This document shows positions 34,048 through 43,285 of a stretch of DNA of 64,000 nucleotides, in pieces. The stretch spans positions 186,001 to 250,000 of the forward strand of contig JACQZN010000031.1 of the NCBI GenBank assembly GCA_016213845.1. The letters are read 5' to 3'. Both the position numbers and the translations under genes were made by a program. Every line of letters begins with the position of its first letter. Positions within the stretch are counted from its first letter, which is position 1. The notes beneath the pieces are model-generated. The model searched no databases. It was not told the origin of the DNA and was given only the letters and a program-made list of their open reading frames with translations. This DNA comes from Candidatus Wallbacteria bacterium. GTDB lineage: Bacteria > Muiribacteriota > UBA6191 > JACPRK01.

Positions 34048-34839
34048 ATGATAGCGCACGCCCGTGTCTCTGCTAAGGACCAACCCAACCCGCTCCCGAC
34101 GAGCCTCGCCCGCCCCGAGCCTGTCGAGGGTCGCCCGACTGTCGACGCCTGCCGGGCGCGCTTCTGGCCGGCGGTCGCGCTCCTGTTGACGATGATGTCC
34201 GCGGGCTGCGGCTCTTCTGGGGCCGTGCCGGACGTGGCCCCGGGGCCCCAGGGACCGCCACGGGCGAAGGTCGTCTTCTTCGGCGACAGCCTCACGGCCG
34301 GCCACGGCCTCGACCGCTCGGAGGCGTACCCGGCCTTGCTCCAGGCAAAATTGGACGAAGCCAGGCTGCCCTTCGAGGCCGTCAACGCCGGGGTCAGCGG
34401 GGATACCACGGCTGATGGGACTCGCCGGCTCGATTGGGTCCTATCACGCGGCGCGGATCTGATGGTGGTCGAGCTGGGCGCCAACGACGGCCTTCGCGGC
34501 GGAAGCCTCGAGGCCGCCCGCAAGAACCTGGCGGAGATCCTCACGCGCATCCGCGCCCGCGCGATTCCCATCGTCCTCGTCGGCATGCGCATCCCGCCGA
34601 ACTACGGGCCGGACTACTCGGAGAAGTTCCACGCCATGTACCCGTCGCTGGCCAAGGAGTTCGGCGTCCCGTTCGTGGAGTTCCTGCTCGATGGCGTCGG
34701 AGGACGCGCTGACCGCACGCTTCCCGACGGCATCCACCCCAACGCCGCCGGCCAGCGCGTCATGGCCGACACGGTATGGAAGACTCTGGAACCGGTGCTG
34801 CGTTCGCTCGCCGCCCAGAAGCTCGCCGGGAAGCCGTGA
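34048..34839 (+). CDS. tesA: SGNH-family esterase / lysophospholipase TesA-like lipoprotein
   Basis: A 263-residue protein with all SGNH blocks: GDSLTAGHGL (nucleophile Ser), VNAGVSGDTTADG, VVELGANDGLRG, and DGIHPN (catalytic Asp and His). A signal segment FWPAVALLLTMMSAGC ends in a lipobox, so it is predicted to be lipid-anchored in the envelope. E. coli TesA is a periplasmic thioesterase/lysophospholipase encoded next to ybbA-ybbP, exactly as here. Odd point: the ~40 residues before the signal include LARPEPVEGRP, which comes from a dispersed DNA repeat. The true start may therefore be later, but no better ATG or GTG stands before the lipobox. Confidence 0.88.
   Translation: MIAHARVSAKDQPNPLPTSLARPEPVEGRPTVDACRARFWPAVALLLTMMSAGCGSSGAVPDVAPGPQGPPRAKVVFFGDSLTAGHGLDRSEAYPALLQAKLDEARLPFEAVNAGVSGDTTADGTRRLDWVLSRGADLMVVELGANDGLRGGSLEAARKNLAEILTRIRARAIPIVLVGMRIPPNYGPDYSEKFHAMYPSLAKEFGVPFVEFLLDGVGGRADRTLPDGIHPNAAGQRVMADTVWKTLEPVLRSLAAQKLAGKP
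34113..34130 (+). repeat. Dispersed CCGAGCCTGTCGAGGG-type repeat
   Basis: The sequence CCCCGAGCCTGTCGAGGG encodes PEPVEG in the tesA frame. This is a dispersed GC-rich repeat I recognise from many high-GC bacterial genomes, where it often adds PEPVEG or SLSKG peptides to predicted proteins. I saw one copy in this window. Confidence 0.5.
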
Positions 34840-34847
34840 AGCCGGGT

Positions 34848-37235
34848 CTACTCCAGGTGGACCCAGGCGCCGCGGATGGCGGCGTGGCCCAGCGCCGCGA
34901 CGCCGGGGACACTGTCGTAGAGCAGCTCCACTTCGTTCTCTCCGTGCTTGAGAAGCTCAGCCGGCACGCCGTGTGAGACGAAGGTCGCCTTGCGATCCGG
35001 CGGTGCGGCGAGCGGCGCGCCGGAGGCGTCGGTCATGCCCGGGAAGCCGACGACGGCCGGGCGGAAGTAGAGATCGACGACGCCGCCGACCCTCGCCTTG
35101 AAGAACTCCTCGACGTTGAGGTTGTGCACCTGGAGCGTGATCCAGACGCGCTCGGCGGCGTCCAGGTCCTCCTTGGCAAGCCGGAAGCTCTCCTTGGCGA
35201 CGGTCAAGGTCGGCCCGACGGGCGTGTCCCGGGCCAGCTTCTCCAGCACCGGCGGGGCATGGATCGCGCGGAACGTGGCGCCCTTGAACTTGCCGCTCCC
35301 GAGCTCCTTACCGCCCGGCGGCGGACCGTCCGGGTAGCGCGTGGCAATGAACGGGGCATAGAGCGCGGCCGACTTCAGCGGTAGCTCCAGTCCCGCCGCG
35401 GCCCAGACAGCGTCGACATTCTCCAGGTTTGCAAGCACGTGATAGAAGGCCAGCTTGCGCGCAACCAGTCCCTCGGCGAACCAGGCTCGCGCGAGGCCTC
35501 CGAAGTGCCGGGCCGCGTCCAGCAGCGCCTTCGGGATGAGGTCTCCCGGAGAGTCATGATTCACTCGCACTTTCGAGTCGAATTTCTGCACCAGCGCCGG
35601 CAGGTCCAGCCGGGCCGCCTGCTGCTCCAGGATCGATGCGGCCTCCAGCGCCGAGCGCACCGGGAACTCCGAATGCGCGCTGCCGCCCAGGCAGCGGCAC
35701 TCGAGCTCGGCGGAGGCGTTGGTCGCCAGCAGTGGATAGTCCGTCACGGCTACCTTGTGGCGTCGCCGGTAGCCCCGGCTCGACTCGACCCGGCGGATCT
35801 GGCTGCCCTTGCGATAGAGCAGCGCGCATCGCGACGGCGCCGAGGTTTCCCAGGCGAAGACCGTGGCGCCGGCGGGACCGGAGAGCAGCATCGGCTCCAG
35901 GATTTCCAGGGAGCGGCCGTCTGGAATCCGGACCCCGTAGAGAAGGGACTGCGAGCCGTCCGGATACAGGATTCGATACTGCAGGTTCGCGCCCGGCTTC
36001 AGCCCCTGGAGAGTCAGGTCGTGGCGAGAGCGCGGCTGGGTTTCCCGGTACTCGCGCGCGCTGGTTTCGGGTTGCCCGGACTCCCAGATTCGCAGCGATG
36101 CCTGGTAGGGCTCCGTGCTGCTCCAGTAGACGCGCGCCGAAGCCAGCCCGGGCATCGCGACGACGCCGCTGGCGTCGTGGACGCCAGGACCGCCAACCCT
36201 CAGCGACGTGATGGCCGCCGTGGCGAGGAAGACGCCCGCGGCCACACCGGTCAGCCACATCCAGCTCGGCACCCGCCACTGGCGCTGCCGCGGCGCGCCG
36301 GGCTGGGCCACCACCGGCCTGGAACTGCGAGGCTTCGGCGGCGGCCGTGGAGTGGGCCGCGTCTTGACCCGGCCGCTGCGATCGGGCTTGAGGATGTCGA
36401 GGATTGCCTCTCGGAGCTCGATCGCCGTCTGGAAGCGTTCGTCGAGCTCGAAGGCCAGCGCGCGTGCCACGAGCTGTTCGGCCGCGACCGGCGCATCCGG
36501 GCGCTTGGACACGAGCGCCGGGTACGGCTGCTGCATCCGCGCCAGCATGACGTTCATGTCGTTATGGCTGGGGAAGGGGAGTGCGCCCGCCAGCATCTCG
36601 TAGAGCATCACGCCGACGGCGTAGATGTCGCTGCGGCCGTCGGTTTCCTGACCCAGCACCTGCTCGGGGGACATGTAGCCGGGAGTTCCCACGGAGAAGC
36701 CGATTCCCGTCAGGCGTCGAGAGCTGTCCTCGAGCTTCGCCAGGCCGAAGTCGGCGATCTTTGCGACGCCCTCGGCTGTGAAGAGCAAGTTCTCCGGCTT
36801 CAGGTCCCGGTGGACGATGCCGCGTTCGTGCGCATAGGCCAAGGCGTCCGCGACATCCGCCGCGATCGCCAGCGCGTCTTCGATCGCGAGCTGGCCCTCC
36901 TGGCGGATCCGGTCCTCGAGCGTCCGGCCTTCGATGAACTCGAAGACCAGGTACGGGAGGTCGGCCTCTTCACCCGTGTCGAGGATCTTGATGATGTTCG
37001 GGTGGGCCAGGGCCGCGGTGATGCGCGCCTCCTGGACGAACCGGTGAAGCGTGGCGGAGTCCCGCACGGCCAGCGGGTGGATCAGCTTGACGGCGACCTG
37101 GCGTGCGATGCCGGCCTGGCGGGCCTGGAAGACGCGCGCCATCCCGCCGGAGCCGATCTCCTCGATCTCCGAGAAGCGCTCCAGGAAGGCCGGCGAGAAC
37201 TCCGGCAGAGGAAGATTGCGCGTGCGCCGTCCCAC
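34848..37235 (-). CDS. Transmembrane Ser/Thr protein kinase with large ectodomain
   Basis: A 795-residue Hanks-type kinase. The kinase domain (~20-290) has the P-loop [18 protein letters not shown] with the ATP lysine, [16 protein letters not shown] and [11 protein letters not shown] basic, proline-rich linker and one TM ([19 protein letters not shown], ~323-341) lead to a ~450-residue exterior part. That part starts with a fibronectin-III-like beta domain ([19 protein letters not shown]) and ends in a beta region ([12 protein letters not shown]...). No PASTA repeats are present. The GTG start lies 7 bases after a TACTAT box, so the mRNA is probably leaderless. The 3' end is 8 bases from the convergent tesA stop. 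Confidence 0.92.
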   Translation of the reverse strand: MGRRTRNLPLPEFSPAFLERFSEIEEIGSGGMARVFQARQAGIARQVAVKLIHPLAVRDSATLHRFVQEARITAALAHPNIIKILDTGEEADLPYLVFEFIEGRTLEDRIRQEGQLAIEDALAIAADVADALAYAHERGIVHRDLKPENLLFTAEGVAKIADFGLAKLEDSSRRLTGIGFSVGTPGYMSPEQVLGQETDGRSDIYAVGVMLYEMLAGALPFPSHNDMNVMLARMQQPYPALVSKRPDAPVAAEQLVARALAFELDERFQTAIELREAILDILKPDRSGRVKTRPTPRPPPKPRSSRPVVAQPGAPRQRQWRVPSWMWLTGVAAGVFLATAAITSLRVGGPGVHDASGVVAMPGLASARVYWSSTEPYQASLRIWESGQPETSAREYRETQPRSRHDLTLQGLKPGANLQYRILYPDGSQSLLYGVRIPDGRSLEILEPMLLSGPAGATVFAWETSAPSRCALLYRKGSQIRRVESSRGYRRRHKVAVTDYPLLATNASAELECRCLGGSAHSEFPVRSALEAASILEQQAARLDLPALVQKFDSKVRVNHDSPGDLIPKALLDAARHFGGLARAWFAEGLVARKLAFYHVLANLENVDAVWAAAGLELPLKSAALYAPFIATRYPDGPPPGGKELGSGKFKGATFRAIHAPPVLEKLARDTPVGPTLTVAKESFRLAKEDLDAAERVWITLQVHNLNVEEFFKARVGGVVDLYFRPAVVGFPGMTDASGAPLAAPPDRKATFVSHGVPAELLKHGENEVELLYDSVPGVAALGHAAIRGAWVHLE

Positions 37236-37242
37236 CGAGGCG

Positions 37243-37248
37243 ATAGTA
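37243..37248 (-). promoter_or_regulatory. -10 box of the Ser/Thr kinase gene (leaderless arrangement)
   Basis: TACTAT on the minus strand, ending exactly 7 bases before the GTG start. The predicted first RNA base is at or next to the start codon. The -35 is poor. Confidence 0.45.
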
Positions 37249-37295
37249 ACGCCCCGGACGGCGCGGTGCTAGATCGGCTTAGGTTCGGGCAGCCG

Positions 37296-37862
37296 CTACT
37301 TGACGCGCTCGACGTACTCGTTGGTGCGGGTGTCGACGCGGATGACGCTGCCTTCGGTCAAGAACTGCGGGACCTTGACGATCAGGCCGGTCTCGAGCGT
37401 GGCGGGCTTGTAGCCACCGGCTGCGGTGGCGCCGCGCATGGTCGGCTCGGTCTGGACGATGGCCAGGTCGACGAAGTTGGGGCTCTCGATGCCGACGGGG
37501 CGGCCCTCGTAGAGCTGCACCGAGCAAGCCATGCCGTCCTTGAGGTAGAACTTGGCCTCGCCCAGCTCGCTTTCGTCGAGCTGATACTGCTCGTAGCTCT
37601 CGTTGTCCATGAAGTGCCAGCCGTCCTGGTCCTTGTAGAGGAAGTCCATCTTCTTCTCCTCCACGTCGGCGCGCTCCAGGTTGTCTCTCATGCGGAAGGT
37701 CCTCGAGATCGTGAGGCCGCTCTTGAGGCTCTTCAGCTTGCAGGCGAGCATCGCGCGCCAGTTGCCCGGGGCGATGTGCTGCGTTTCCGTGACGACGTAG
37801 AGGTCTCCCTCGAACAGGAGCTTCGTCCCCTTGCGGACTTCATTGGGACTGATGGCAGTCAT
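37296..37862 (-). CDS. efp: Elongation factor P with Asn at the modification site
   Basis: A 188-residue protein with the three-domain EF-P layout and the conserved C-terminal GLIVKVPQFLTEGSVIRVDTRTNEYVERV. EF-P relieves ribosome stalling at polyproline. The loop that reaches the peptidyl-transferase centre normally carries Lys34 (beta-lysylated), or Arg or Lys at position 32. Here it reads HIAPGNWRAM, with Pro32, Gly33 and Asn34, so none of the known lysine or arginine modifications could occur at 34. The gene has its own promoter and a leader of about 54 bases. No epmA, epmB or earP is in the window. Confidence 0.95.
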   Translation of the reverse strand: MTAISPNEVRKGTKLLFEGDLYVVTETQHIAPGNWRAMLACKLKSLKSGLTISRTFRMRDNLERADVEEKKMDFLYKDQDGWHFMDNESYEQYQLDESELGEAKFYLKDGMACSVQLYEGRPVGIESPNFVDLAIVQTEPTMRGATAAGGYKPATLETGLIVKVPQFLTEGSVIRVDTRTNEYVERVK

Positions 37863-37923
37863 GACCTACGACTCCTCGATAGGAACACTGCGCTGGGCCG
37901 GTAGCGGCCCCGCGGAAGCCGGT

Positions 37924-37952
37924 AGGATACCAGACGCAATGCGGGAATTCAA
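37924..37952 (-). promoter_or_regulatory. Sigma-70-type promoter of efp
   Basis: On the minus strand TTGAAT, 17 bases, TATCCT, with a predicted start near 37916. It sits 15 bases beyond the end of the pseudopilin gene. Confidence 0.65.
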
Positions 37953-37966
37953 GCTCCGACGCAATC

Positions 37967-38395
37967 TCATCGGTAGACGCGATCCAGAAGCGCCTCCAGC
38001 TCCACGTGGCGCGGCTCATCGGCATGCTGCCAGTCGACTTCGCATTTTACGTGGCAGAGCAGCGCCTTCTTCCCTTCGGCTTCCACTTGAAAGTTCGTGT
38101 CCGCGGAGAGCGTGACGGTGTAACGCGACTCGACCACGAAGGTTCGTGGATTCGTGCCCTTGAAGAGCTCCCCGACCAGCCGCTCCATGCTGTACTTGTT
38201 GATGGTGGCGGCGTGCTTGAGGATCTCGATCTGCTGCTGGGCGATCAAGAACGCCCGGAGCCGGTCCTCGGTGTAACGGGCCGTGCTGGCGCCGCTGCGG
38301 AAGAGCTCGAAGGCCGGAATGAAGACGGCGGCCAGGATGGCCAGCGCCACCAGCACCTCCACGAGCGTGACTGCCGAGCGCCCTGCAGACCTCAC
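37967..38395 (-). CDS. PilV/GspI-type prepilin-like protein
   Basis: A 142-residue protein with a class III signal: a basic leader MRSAGRSA followed by VTLVEVLVALAILAAVFIP, keeping the glutamate at mature position 5. The residue before the cleavage site is Ala rather than the usual Gly. The rest is a small alpha/beta pilin body. Minor pseudopilins prime type IV pili or type II secretion fibres. It starts at a GTG that overlaps the stop of the ECF sigma factor gene (GTGA), an unusual partner. Confidence 0.8.
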   Translation of the reverse strand: MRSAGRSAVTLVEVLVALAILAAVFIPAFELFRSGASTARYTEDRLRAFLIAQQQIEILKHAATINKYSMERLVGELFKGTNPRTFVVESRYTVTLSADTNFQVEAEGKKALLCHVKCEVDWQHADEPRHVELEALLDRVYR

Positions 38396-38946
38396 GCGTC
38401 CTCCCGGACCAGCACGGCCCGCAACATCCGTCCGCCGTGGTGGATCCTGAACTTCACGTTGGCCAGCGTGATCCCGAGCGAATCCGCGATCTCCTTGTAG
38501 GCCAGGTGGCCGTAGAAGCGGAGGATGAGGGCGGCCCGGTAGGTCGGCGGCAACTTGGCGATGGCGCGTTCCACGTTCTGCACCGTGAGCTTGCGCCGCA
38601 GCGCCTCATCGGGCGAGCCGCCGGGCGGCGCCCACGGTTGCTGGGCGGCAGGGGGCTCCTCGACGAGCAGCTCGGGGCGACGTTCCTTGAGGTAGCGGAA
38701 GGCCTCGTTGGCGGCGATCCGCAACAGCCAAGGCTTGAAGGCGCCGGCGTCCTCGAGCTTGCCGAGGGCGGAGTACGCCTTGATGAAGGCTTCCTGCATC
38801 ACGTCGCCGGCAGCGTCCTTGTCGGCCAGGATTCGCGTCACCGCGCTGAAGACCAGCCCCTTGTACCGGGTCACCAGCCCTTCGAATGCAGTCGTGTCCC
38901 CGGCTTTGACGCGCGAAATGAGGAGAGCATCGGCTGGAGGGGCCAT
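38392..38946 (-). CDS. ECF-type RNA polymerase sigma factor
   Basis: A 184-residue sigma-70 family protein with only regions 2 and 4. Region 2 is LVTRYKGLVFSAVTRILADKDAAGDVMQEAFIKAY, then WLLRIAANEAFRYLKER. Region 4 is LPPTYRAALILRFYGHLAYKEIADSLGITLANVKFRIHHG, with the helix-turn-helix near the end. No anti-sigma gene follows; instead the gene overlaps a pseudopilin gene. I placed the start at the ATG 38946, 12 bases after an extended -10 box. It may control envelope or pilin genes, but its target promoters cannot be told from this window. Confidence 0.9.
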   Translation of the reverse strand: MAPPADALLISRVKAGDTTAFEGLVTRYKGLVFSAVTRILADKDAAGDVMQEAFIKAYSALGKLEDAGAFKPWLLRIAANEAFRYLKERRPELLVEEPPAAQQPWAPPGGSPDEALRRKLTVQNVERAIAKLPPTYRAALILRFYGHLAYKEIADSLGITLANVKFRIHHGGRMLRAVLVREDA

Positions 38947-38958
38947 CGGGACGCGGCC

Positions 38959-38967
38959 ATCGTAGCA
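38959..38967 (-). promoter_or_regulatory. Extended -10 promoter of the ECF sigma gene
   Basis: TGCTACGAT on the minus strand, ending 12 bases before the ATG. It belongs to the TGCTANNNT group. Confidence 0.35.
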
Positions 38968-39104
38968 CAGCGGCGAGAAGACCAGGCTCCGGGACGGGAG
39001 CGTGGGTTCTGGAACGACCTCGGAGGAGCTTTCCGCTCCTGGAAGAGGGAATCTGCCCCGTCCGCGGAGGACTGGTCCGGCCGGAGACCGATCGCCAGCG
39101 GGAA

Positions 39105-39128
39105 TGCTAAGCTGGCACGCGTCGTGCC
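39105..39128 (+). promoter_or_regulatory. Extended -10 box followed by a palindrome
   Basis: TGCTAAGCT (39105-39113) is followed at once by GGCACGCGTCGTGCC (39114-39128), a 6-base arm palindrome with a 3-base centre lying where transcription would start. This could be a repressor operator for the beta-propeller gene at 39199, or a 5' RNA hairpin. Confidence 0.35.
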
Positions 39129-39198
39129 TGCCGTCACACGAACGGCCCAGACTGCAGGATGGGCCGGCGACCGTCCTCGTGACCGGAGAGCCTCCAAC

Positions 39199-41730
39199 AT
39201 GACTCGTGCCTCGACTCTCGCTGTTCTGCTCGTCTTCTCGAGCTGTGCCCTTTCCCAAGCGGCTGACGCCCCAGAGCTCTTCAGGCGGCTCCACGGGCTC
39301 ACTTCGGCTGAATCGGCCTCCGAGCTACCGCCGCTGGGTTGGTGGTACGGGTTCCGGAACAGCCACCAGAACCGGGGCGTCTCGGCTGTCGCGGTGCGGG
39401 ACTTCGAAGGCACGCGCGGGAGGAAGCCCTGGGCGGTTGCCACCCGGGGCCTCATCTGGGGGACCCCGGTAGTCGACGCCGAGGGGCTCGCCTACGTTGG
39501 CTCTGCCGACAAGCGGTTCTACTGTGTCGACCCGGCCGGAAGCGTCAAGTGGAGCTACACGCTGCCGGACGCGGGCGATTCGCTGGTCGACTCGGCGGCG
39601 ACTTTGACTCCCAATGGACTGGTGGTCGTGCCGGGCGGCGACGGTAATCTTCACGCCCTGGAGCGCGCCACGGGCCGGCTCGTCTGGCGCTTCGCCGCAC
39701 ACCACGCCGGCGATCACGAAGGCGGCGTCGTCGTGAACAGCTTCGAGGGCAATGCCACGCTCGGGCCAGACGGCAATCTCTACGCGGGCTCCGACAACGG
39801 CCACTTCTACTCGGTCGATCTGCAGGGGCGCGAGCGCTGGAGCTTCAAGACAGGGATGATGATCTGGTCGGCGGCCGCCTTCGACCCGGCCGGCAAGTGG
39901 CTGGCCTTCGGCTCGCTCGATCGGCGCGTCTACGTGCTCGAATGCGCCACGGGGCGGCTCATCGCGTCTTACAAGTGCGGCGGCGACGTGAAGGCGTCGC
40001 CGGCCATTGACGACGCCGGTCGGATCTACGTCGGCTGCTCGGACTTCTCATTCCGCTGCCTGGAGCTGGGGAAAGACTTCTGGGGCCGACCGTCCCTGCG
40101 GGAGATCTGGTCGTTCCCCACCGGCGGGGAGATCTACTCTTCGGCGGCGCTGGCGGGCGACCGGCTGGTCTTCGGCAGCCACGACGGTTACCTCTACTGC
40201 CTTTCGAAGCAGGGCAAGCTGGTCTGGAAGTACGGCGTCTACACGCGAATCAACGCCAGTCCCCTGGTGAGTCGCGACGGCGTGGTCTTCGCAGGCGCCA
40301 AGAACGGCAAGCTGTACGCCCTCGACATTGCCAGCGGAAAACGGCTCTGGTCGTTCAAGACCGCCCCGGGCGCCAAGAAGGTCAACCTCGATTCGTCACC
40401 GGCGCTGGGACCCGATGGCCGCGTGTTCGTCGGCAGCTATGACGGCAATCTTTACGGCGTGCCGGTCGAGTTTGCCCGGCAGAACCCGCAGGACGCCCGG
40501 TGCGACCTGCGTCCGGGCGACGACTCGCCCGACTTCGACTCCGGCGTCCCGGCCGACGGCGCCACGGTCCGCTACGTCGACGCCGCGGGGAACTACCAGG
40601 CCAACGTCCCCGGCGCTCTCGGCCCCGAGGCGATGCTCTCCTTCCGGCTGGTCGCCCGGGAAAAGGGTGTGCTCGTGCCAAACGGCGCCCTGGCCGCGAC
40701 GGGCCTTTCGGTGTCGGTGGAGCCTCCCACTCCGGTGGACGCCGTCGTCAGCAGCGACAGTTACTATCTCAACGTCACGCCCAGGACCTTCTGGAAGCCT
40801 GGAGTCCGCTACCGGATGACGGTCCGCGGGCGATGGTTCCGCAGGCGGAATCCATTCATCGACCTGCTGAAGTGGTGGAGCCTGCCCCCGGTGGAGGCGA
40901 CCGTCTCCTTCACGGTAACTGATGACGCCGGCCAGTTCCCCGAAGCGGCGCCCGGGGAGTCGCTCAAGTACAGCATCCGGGGGATGTACATGAGCCAGCC
41001 CGAGATCCTGGACGTGCTGGTGCCGGCCGCCGTCGAGGGGCAGGCCTTCATCACCTCCGTCATCGCACGCAACGCCGAGAGGCGCTCGCTGGGAATGCTG
41101 GTGCTGCCTGCATTCCCTCGCCCGGAGGGCGTCGTCCTGAGGCCGGCGCCGGACAAGGTCTTCGCGGTCAACGGTTCGAACCTGGGGGAGTCGGTGCGGC
41201 TGGAGGGCAGCTTCCGCATGGCGGCCATGGGCGGGGACATCCCGTTCGAACCGATTCGGTTCTTCGGCCGCCTCACGGATGACGGCCTGGCGGATGGGCG
41301 GCTGCACGCCACGGCCCCGGTGCTCGGCATCAAGGGGAATGGCAGCTCCAATACGGGGCTCTCGTGGTCGGCGATCGACGATATGTCCGACTCGTGGATG
41401 CGACTGCAAGCGGTCGGCACGCTGGAGGGCGACCGGCTGGCGAGCGTGCCGGCGGCCGTGACGATTGCCGGCGTCCGCTGGCTCGACGGCACCCGGCTCG
41501 AGACGACGATCCGCGCGGCCGACCCGCTGGCCGGAGAACACCTGATCACGGCGGCTTGCGTCGACCCGGCGGCTGGCGCCATCGTGCGTTTCAGCGCCGC
41601 GAAGCTGGGCCCGCTTTCGGAGGGGGCCACCGCCACCCTCGTGTTCACGGGCCTCGACCGCCGCGCCGCCGCGCGCGCCCCGCTCGTCTACCACCTGGAC
41701 GGCGAGCCCCTGCGCCTCGAATCGCGCTGA
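39199..41730 (+). CDS. Secreted PQQ-type beta-propeller repeat protein
   Basis: An 843-residue protein with a signal peptide (LAVLLVFSSCALSQA). Residues ~85-430 hold about eight PQQ-like blades of the form AYVGSADKRFYCVDPAGSVKWSY, LYAGSDNGHFYSVDLQGRERWSF and VFVGSYDGNLYGV, as in BamB and quinoprotein dehydrogenases. Without a dehydrogenase active site it is more likely a binding or scaffolding propeller. The C-terminal ~400 residues are beta-rich (Ig or FN3-like) with no recognised family. The start ATG lies 6 bases after GGAGAG. It is transcribed alone, upstream of pepP. Confidence 0.8.
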   Translation: MTRASTLAVLLVFSSCALSQAADAPELFRRLHGLTSAESASELPPLGWWYGFRNSHQNRGVSAVAVRDFEGTRGRKPWAVATRGLIWGTPVVDAEGLAYVGSADKRFYCVDPAGSVKWSYTLPDAGDSLVDSAATLTPNGLVVVPGGDGNLHALERATGRLVWRFAAHHAGDHEGGVVVNSFEGNATLGPDGNLYAGSDNGHFYSVDLQGRERWSFKTGMMIWSAAAFDPAGKWLAFGSLDRRVYVLECATGRLIASYKCGGDVKASPAIDDAGRIYVGCSDFSFRCLELGKDFWGRPSLREIWSFPTGGEIYSSAALAGDRLVFGSHDGYLYCLSKQGKLVWKYGVYTRINASPLVSRDGVVFAGAKNGKLYALDIASGKRLWSFKTAPGAKKVNLDSSPALGPDGRVFVGSYDGNLYGVPVEFARQNPQDARCDLRPGDDSPDFDSGVPADGATVRYVDAAGNYQANVPGALGPEAMLSFRLVAREKGVLVPNGALAATGLSVSVEPPTPVDAVVSSDSYYLNVTPRTFWKPGVRYRMTVRGRWFRRRNPFIDLLKWWSLPPVEATVSFTVTDDAGQFPEAAPGESLKYSIRGMYMSQPEILDVLVPAAVEGQAFITSVIARNAERRSLGMLVLPAFPRPEGVVLRPAPDKVFAVNGSNLGESVRLEGSFRMAAMGGDIPFEPIRFFGRLTDDGLADGRLHATAPVLGIKGNGSSNTGLSWSAIDDMSDSWMRLQAVGTLEGDRLASVPAAVTIAGVRWLDGTRLETTIRAADPLAGEHLITAACVDPAAGAIVRFSAAKLGPLSEGATATLVFTGLDRRAAARAPLVYHLDGEPLRLESR

Positions 41731-41748
41731 GCAGCAAATGGAGGGCCT

Positions 41749-41778
41749 TTGACGCAGGGCGGCTGCTGGCCGTAACCT
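41749..41778 (+). promoter_or_regulatory. Promoter of pepP, leaderless spacing
   Basis: TTGACG, 18 bases, TAACCT. The -10 ends 7 bases before the ATG at 41786, so transcription would begin at the start codon. Confidence 0.55.
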
Positions 41779-41785
41779 GAGAGAC

Positions 41786-43285
41786 ATGAGCAGCGCCACC
41801 TTCAATTCGGAACGCAATTCCCCTCCCACACCCGCCGCCGAGCCCGCCGCCGAGAGCCGGGCGGCGCACGATCCCACGACGCCGCAGGCGTTGATCGACT
41901 TCATGCTCGGGGGCTGGGACAGTGCCCCCTCGGCCGCCGTGGAGCCGGTGCGCGGCGTGGAGCGGTTCGCGGCCCGGCGCGCGGCCCTGTCGGCCCGGTT
42001 CCCTGCGGAGGCGCTGGTCATCCCCACGGGCCACGAGAAAGTGCGCGCCAACGACACCTACTTCAGGTTCCGGCCGGGCACCGAGTTCTACTACCTCACC
42101 GGCAACACGGAGCCCGACTGCGTCCTGGTGATGCTGCCCAGGGCGGGCGGAGGCCATGACGAGCTGCTCTTCGTGGAACCGGGCGGGCGCCAGGACGCGT
42201 CCTTCTTCACGGACAGGAAGGCCGGTGAGCTCTGGGTGGGCCCGCGACTGGGGATCGAACGCAGCCAGGCCAGATATGGCGTGGCGCAGTGCCGGCCTCT
42301 CGCGGAGCTGCCGGAGGTCCTCGACCGGGCGTGCGCGCGCTCGTCGACTCAAAAGAGCCACCGGCTGCTTCGAGGTTTCAGCGCCGCCTGTGACGCGCGA
42401 CTTGCCCCGGACGACGGCGACGCCGAGCTCGCACAGGTGCTGTCGGAGATGCGGCTGATCAAGGACGCCCTCGAGGTCGAGGAGCTGCGCGCCGCCATCG
42501 AATCGACCCACCGCGGGTTCGGGGACGTCCTGGCGGCGCTTGCCCCCCAGGCGACCGAACGCCACGTGGAGGGCGTGTTCAACCTGCGGGCCCGCGTCGA
42601 GGGCAACGACGTCGGCTACGGCACCATCGCGGCCTCCGGCGCCCACGCCTGCGTGCTCCACTGGACGAAGAACGACGGAGCCCTCCGGCAGGGCGAGCTC
42701 CTGCTTCTGGATGCCGGCGTCGAAGCCCACACCCTCTACACCGCTGACATCACCCGCACCATCCCGATCTCCGGCCGCTTCTCCCCCCCCCAGCGCCGCA
42801 TCTACGAGCTAGTCCTTCGGGCCCAGCGCGAGGCGATGGCCGCCGTCCGCCCGGGCGTCGACTTCCTGGAGCCCAACCGCGTGGCCATGCGAATTCTCAC
42901 CGAGGGCCTCTTCGCCCTGGGCATCCTGCGCGTGCCACCCGAGGAGGCCCTCCGCGAGGACCGCCAGCTCTACCGCCGCTACACGCTGCACAACGTCAGC
43001 CACATGCTGGGCCTGGACGTCCACGACTGCGCCCAGGCCCGGCAGGAGGCCTACAAGCACGGCAAGCTCGCGGCCGGCATGGTCCTCACCGTCGAACCCG
43101 GCCTCTACTTCCAGGCCGATGACCTCACCGTCCCCGCGGAGTACCGCGGCATCGGCATCCGCATCGAGGACGACGTCCTCGTTACCCCGGACGGCCACGA
43201 AAACCTCTCCGCCGACATCCCCGCCGAGCCCGACGCCGTCGAAGCCTGGATCGCTGCGTCGCTTTCGGCCTCGCCCCGACGTTGA
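41786..43285 (+). CDS. pepP: Xaa-Pro aminopeptidase (M24B, aminopeptidase P)
   Basis: A 499-residue two-domain peptidase. The N-terminal creatinase-like domain includes RFRPGTEFYYLTGNTEPDCVLVM. The pita-bread domain keeps all five metal ligands: Asp in LLLDAGVEAHT and Asp in YTADITRTIP, His in HNVSHMLGLDVHD, Glu in LTVEPGLYF, and Glu in GIRIEDDVLV. It removes N-terminal residues in front of proline. There is no signal peptide, so it is cytoplasmic. Its stop codon lies inside the -35 of the next promoter. Confidence 0.94.
   Translation: MSSATFNSERNSPPTPAAEPAAESRAAHDPTTPQALIDFMLGGWDSAPSAAVEPVRGVERFAARRAALSARFPAEALVIPTGHEKVRANDTYFRFRPGTEFYYLTGNTEPDCVLVMLPRAGGGHDELLFVEPGGRQDASFFTDRKAGELWVGPRLGIERSQARYGVAQCRPLAELPEVLDRACARSSTQKSHRLLRGFSAACDARLAPDDGDAELAQVLSEMRLIKDALEVEELRAAIESTHRGFGDVLAALAPQATERHVEGVFNLRARVEGNDVGYGTIAASGAHACVLHWTKNDGALRQGELLLLDAGVEAHTLYTADITRTIPISGRFSPPQRRIYELVLRAQREAMAAVRPGVDFLEPNRVAMRILTEGLFALGILRVPPEEALREDRQLYRRYTLHNVSHMLGLDVHDCAQARQEAYKHGKLAAGMVLTVEPGLYFQADDLTVPAEYRGIGIRIEDDVLVTPDGHENLSADIPAEPDAVEAWIAASLSASPRR

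Noticed and set aside
38437..39198. Upstream extension of the beta-propeller gene across the sigma factor region
   Set aside because: The extension is antisense to the ECF sigma gene. A signal peptide and GGAGAG ribosome site fix the real start at 39199.
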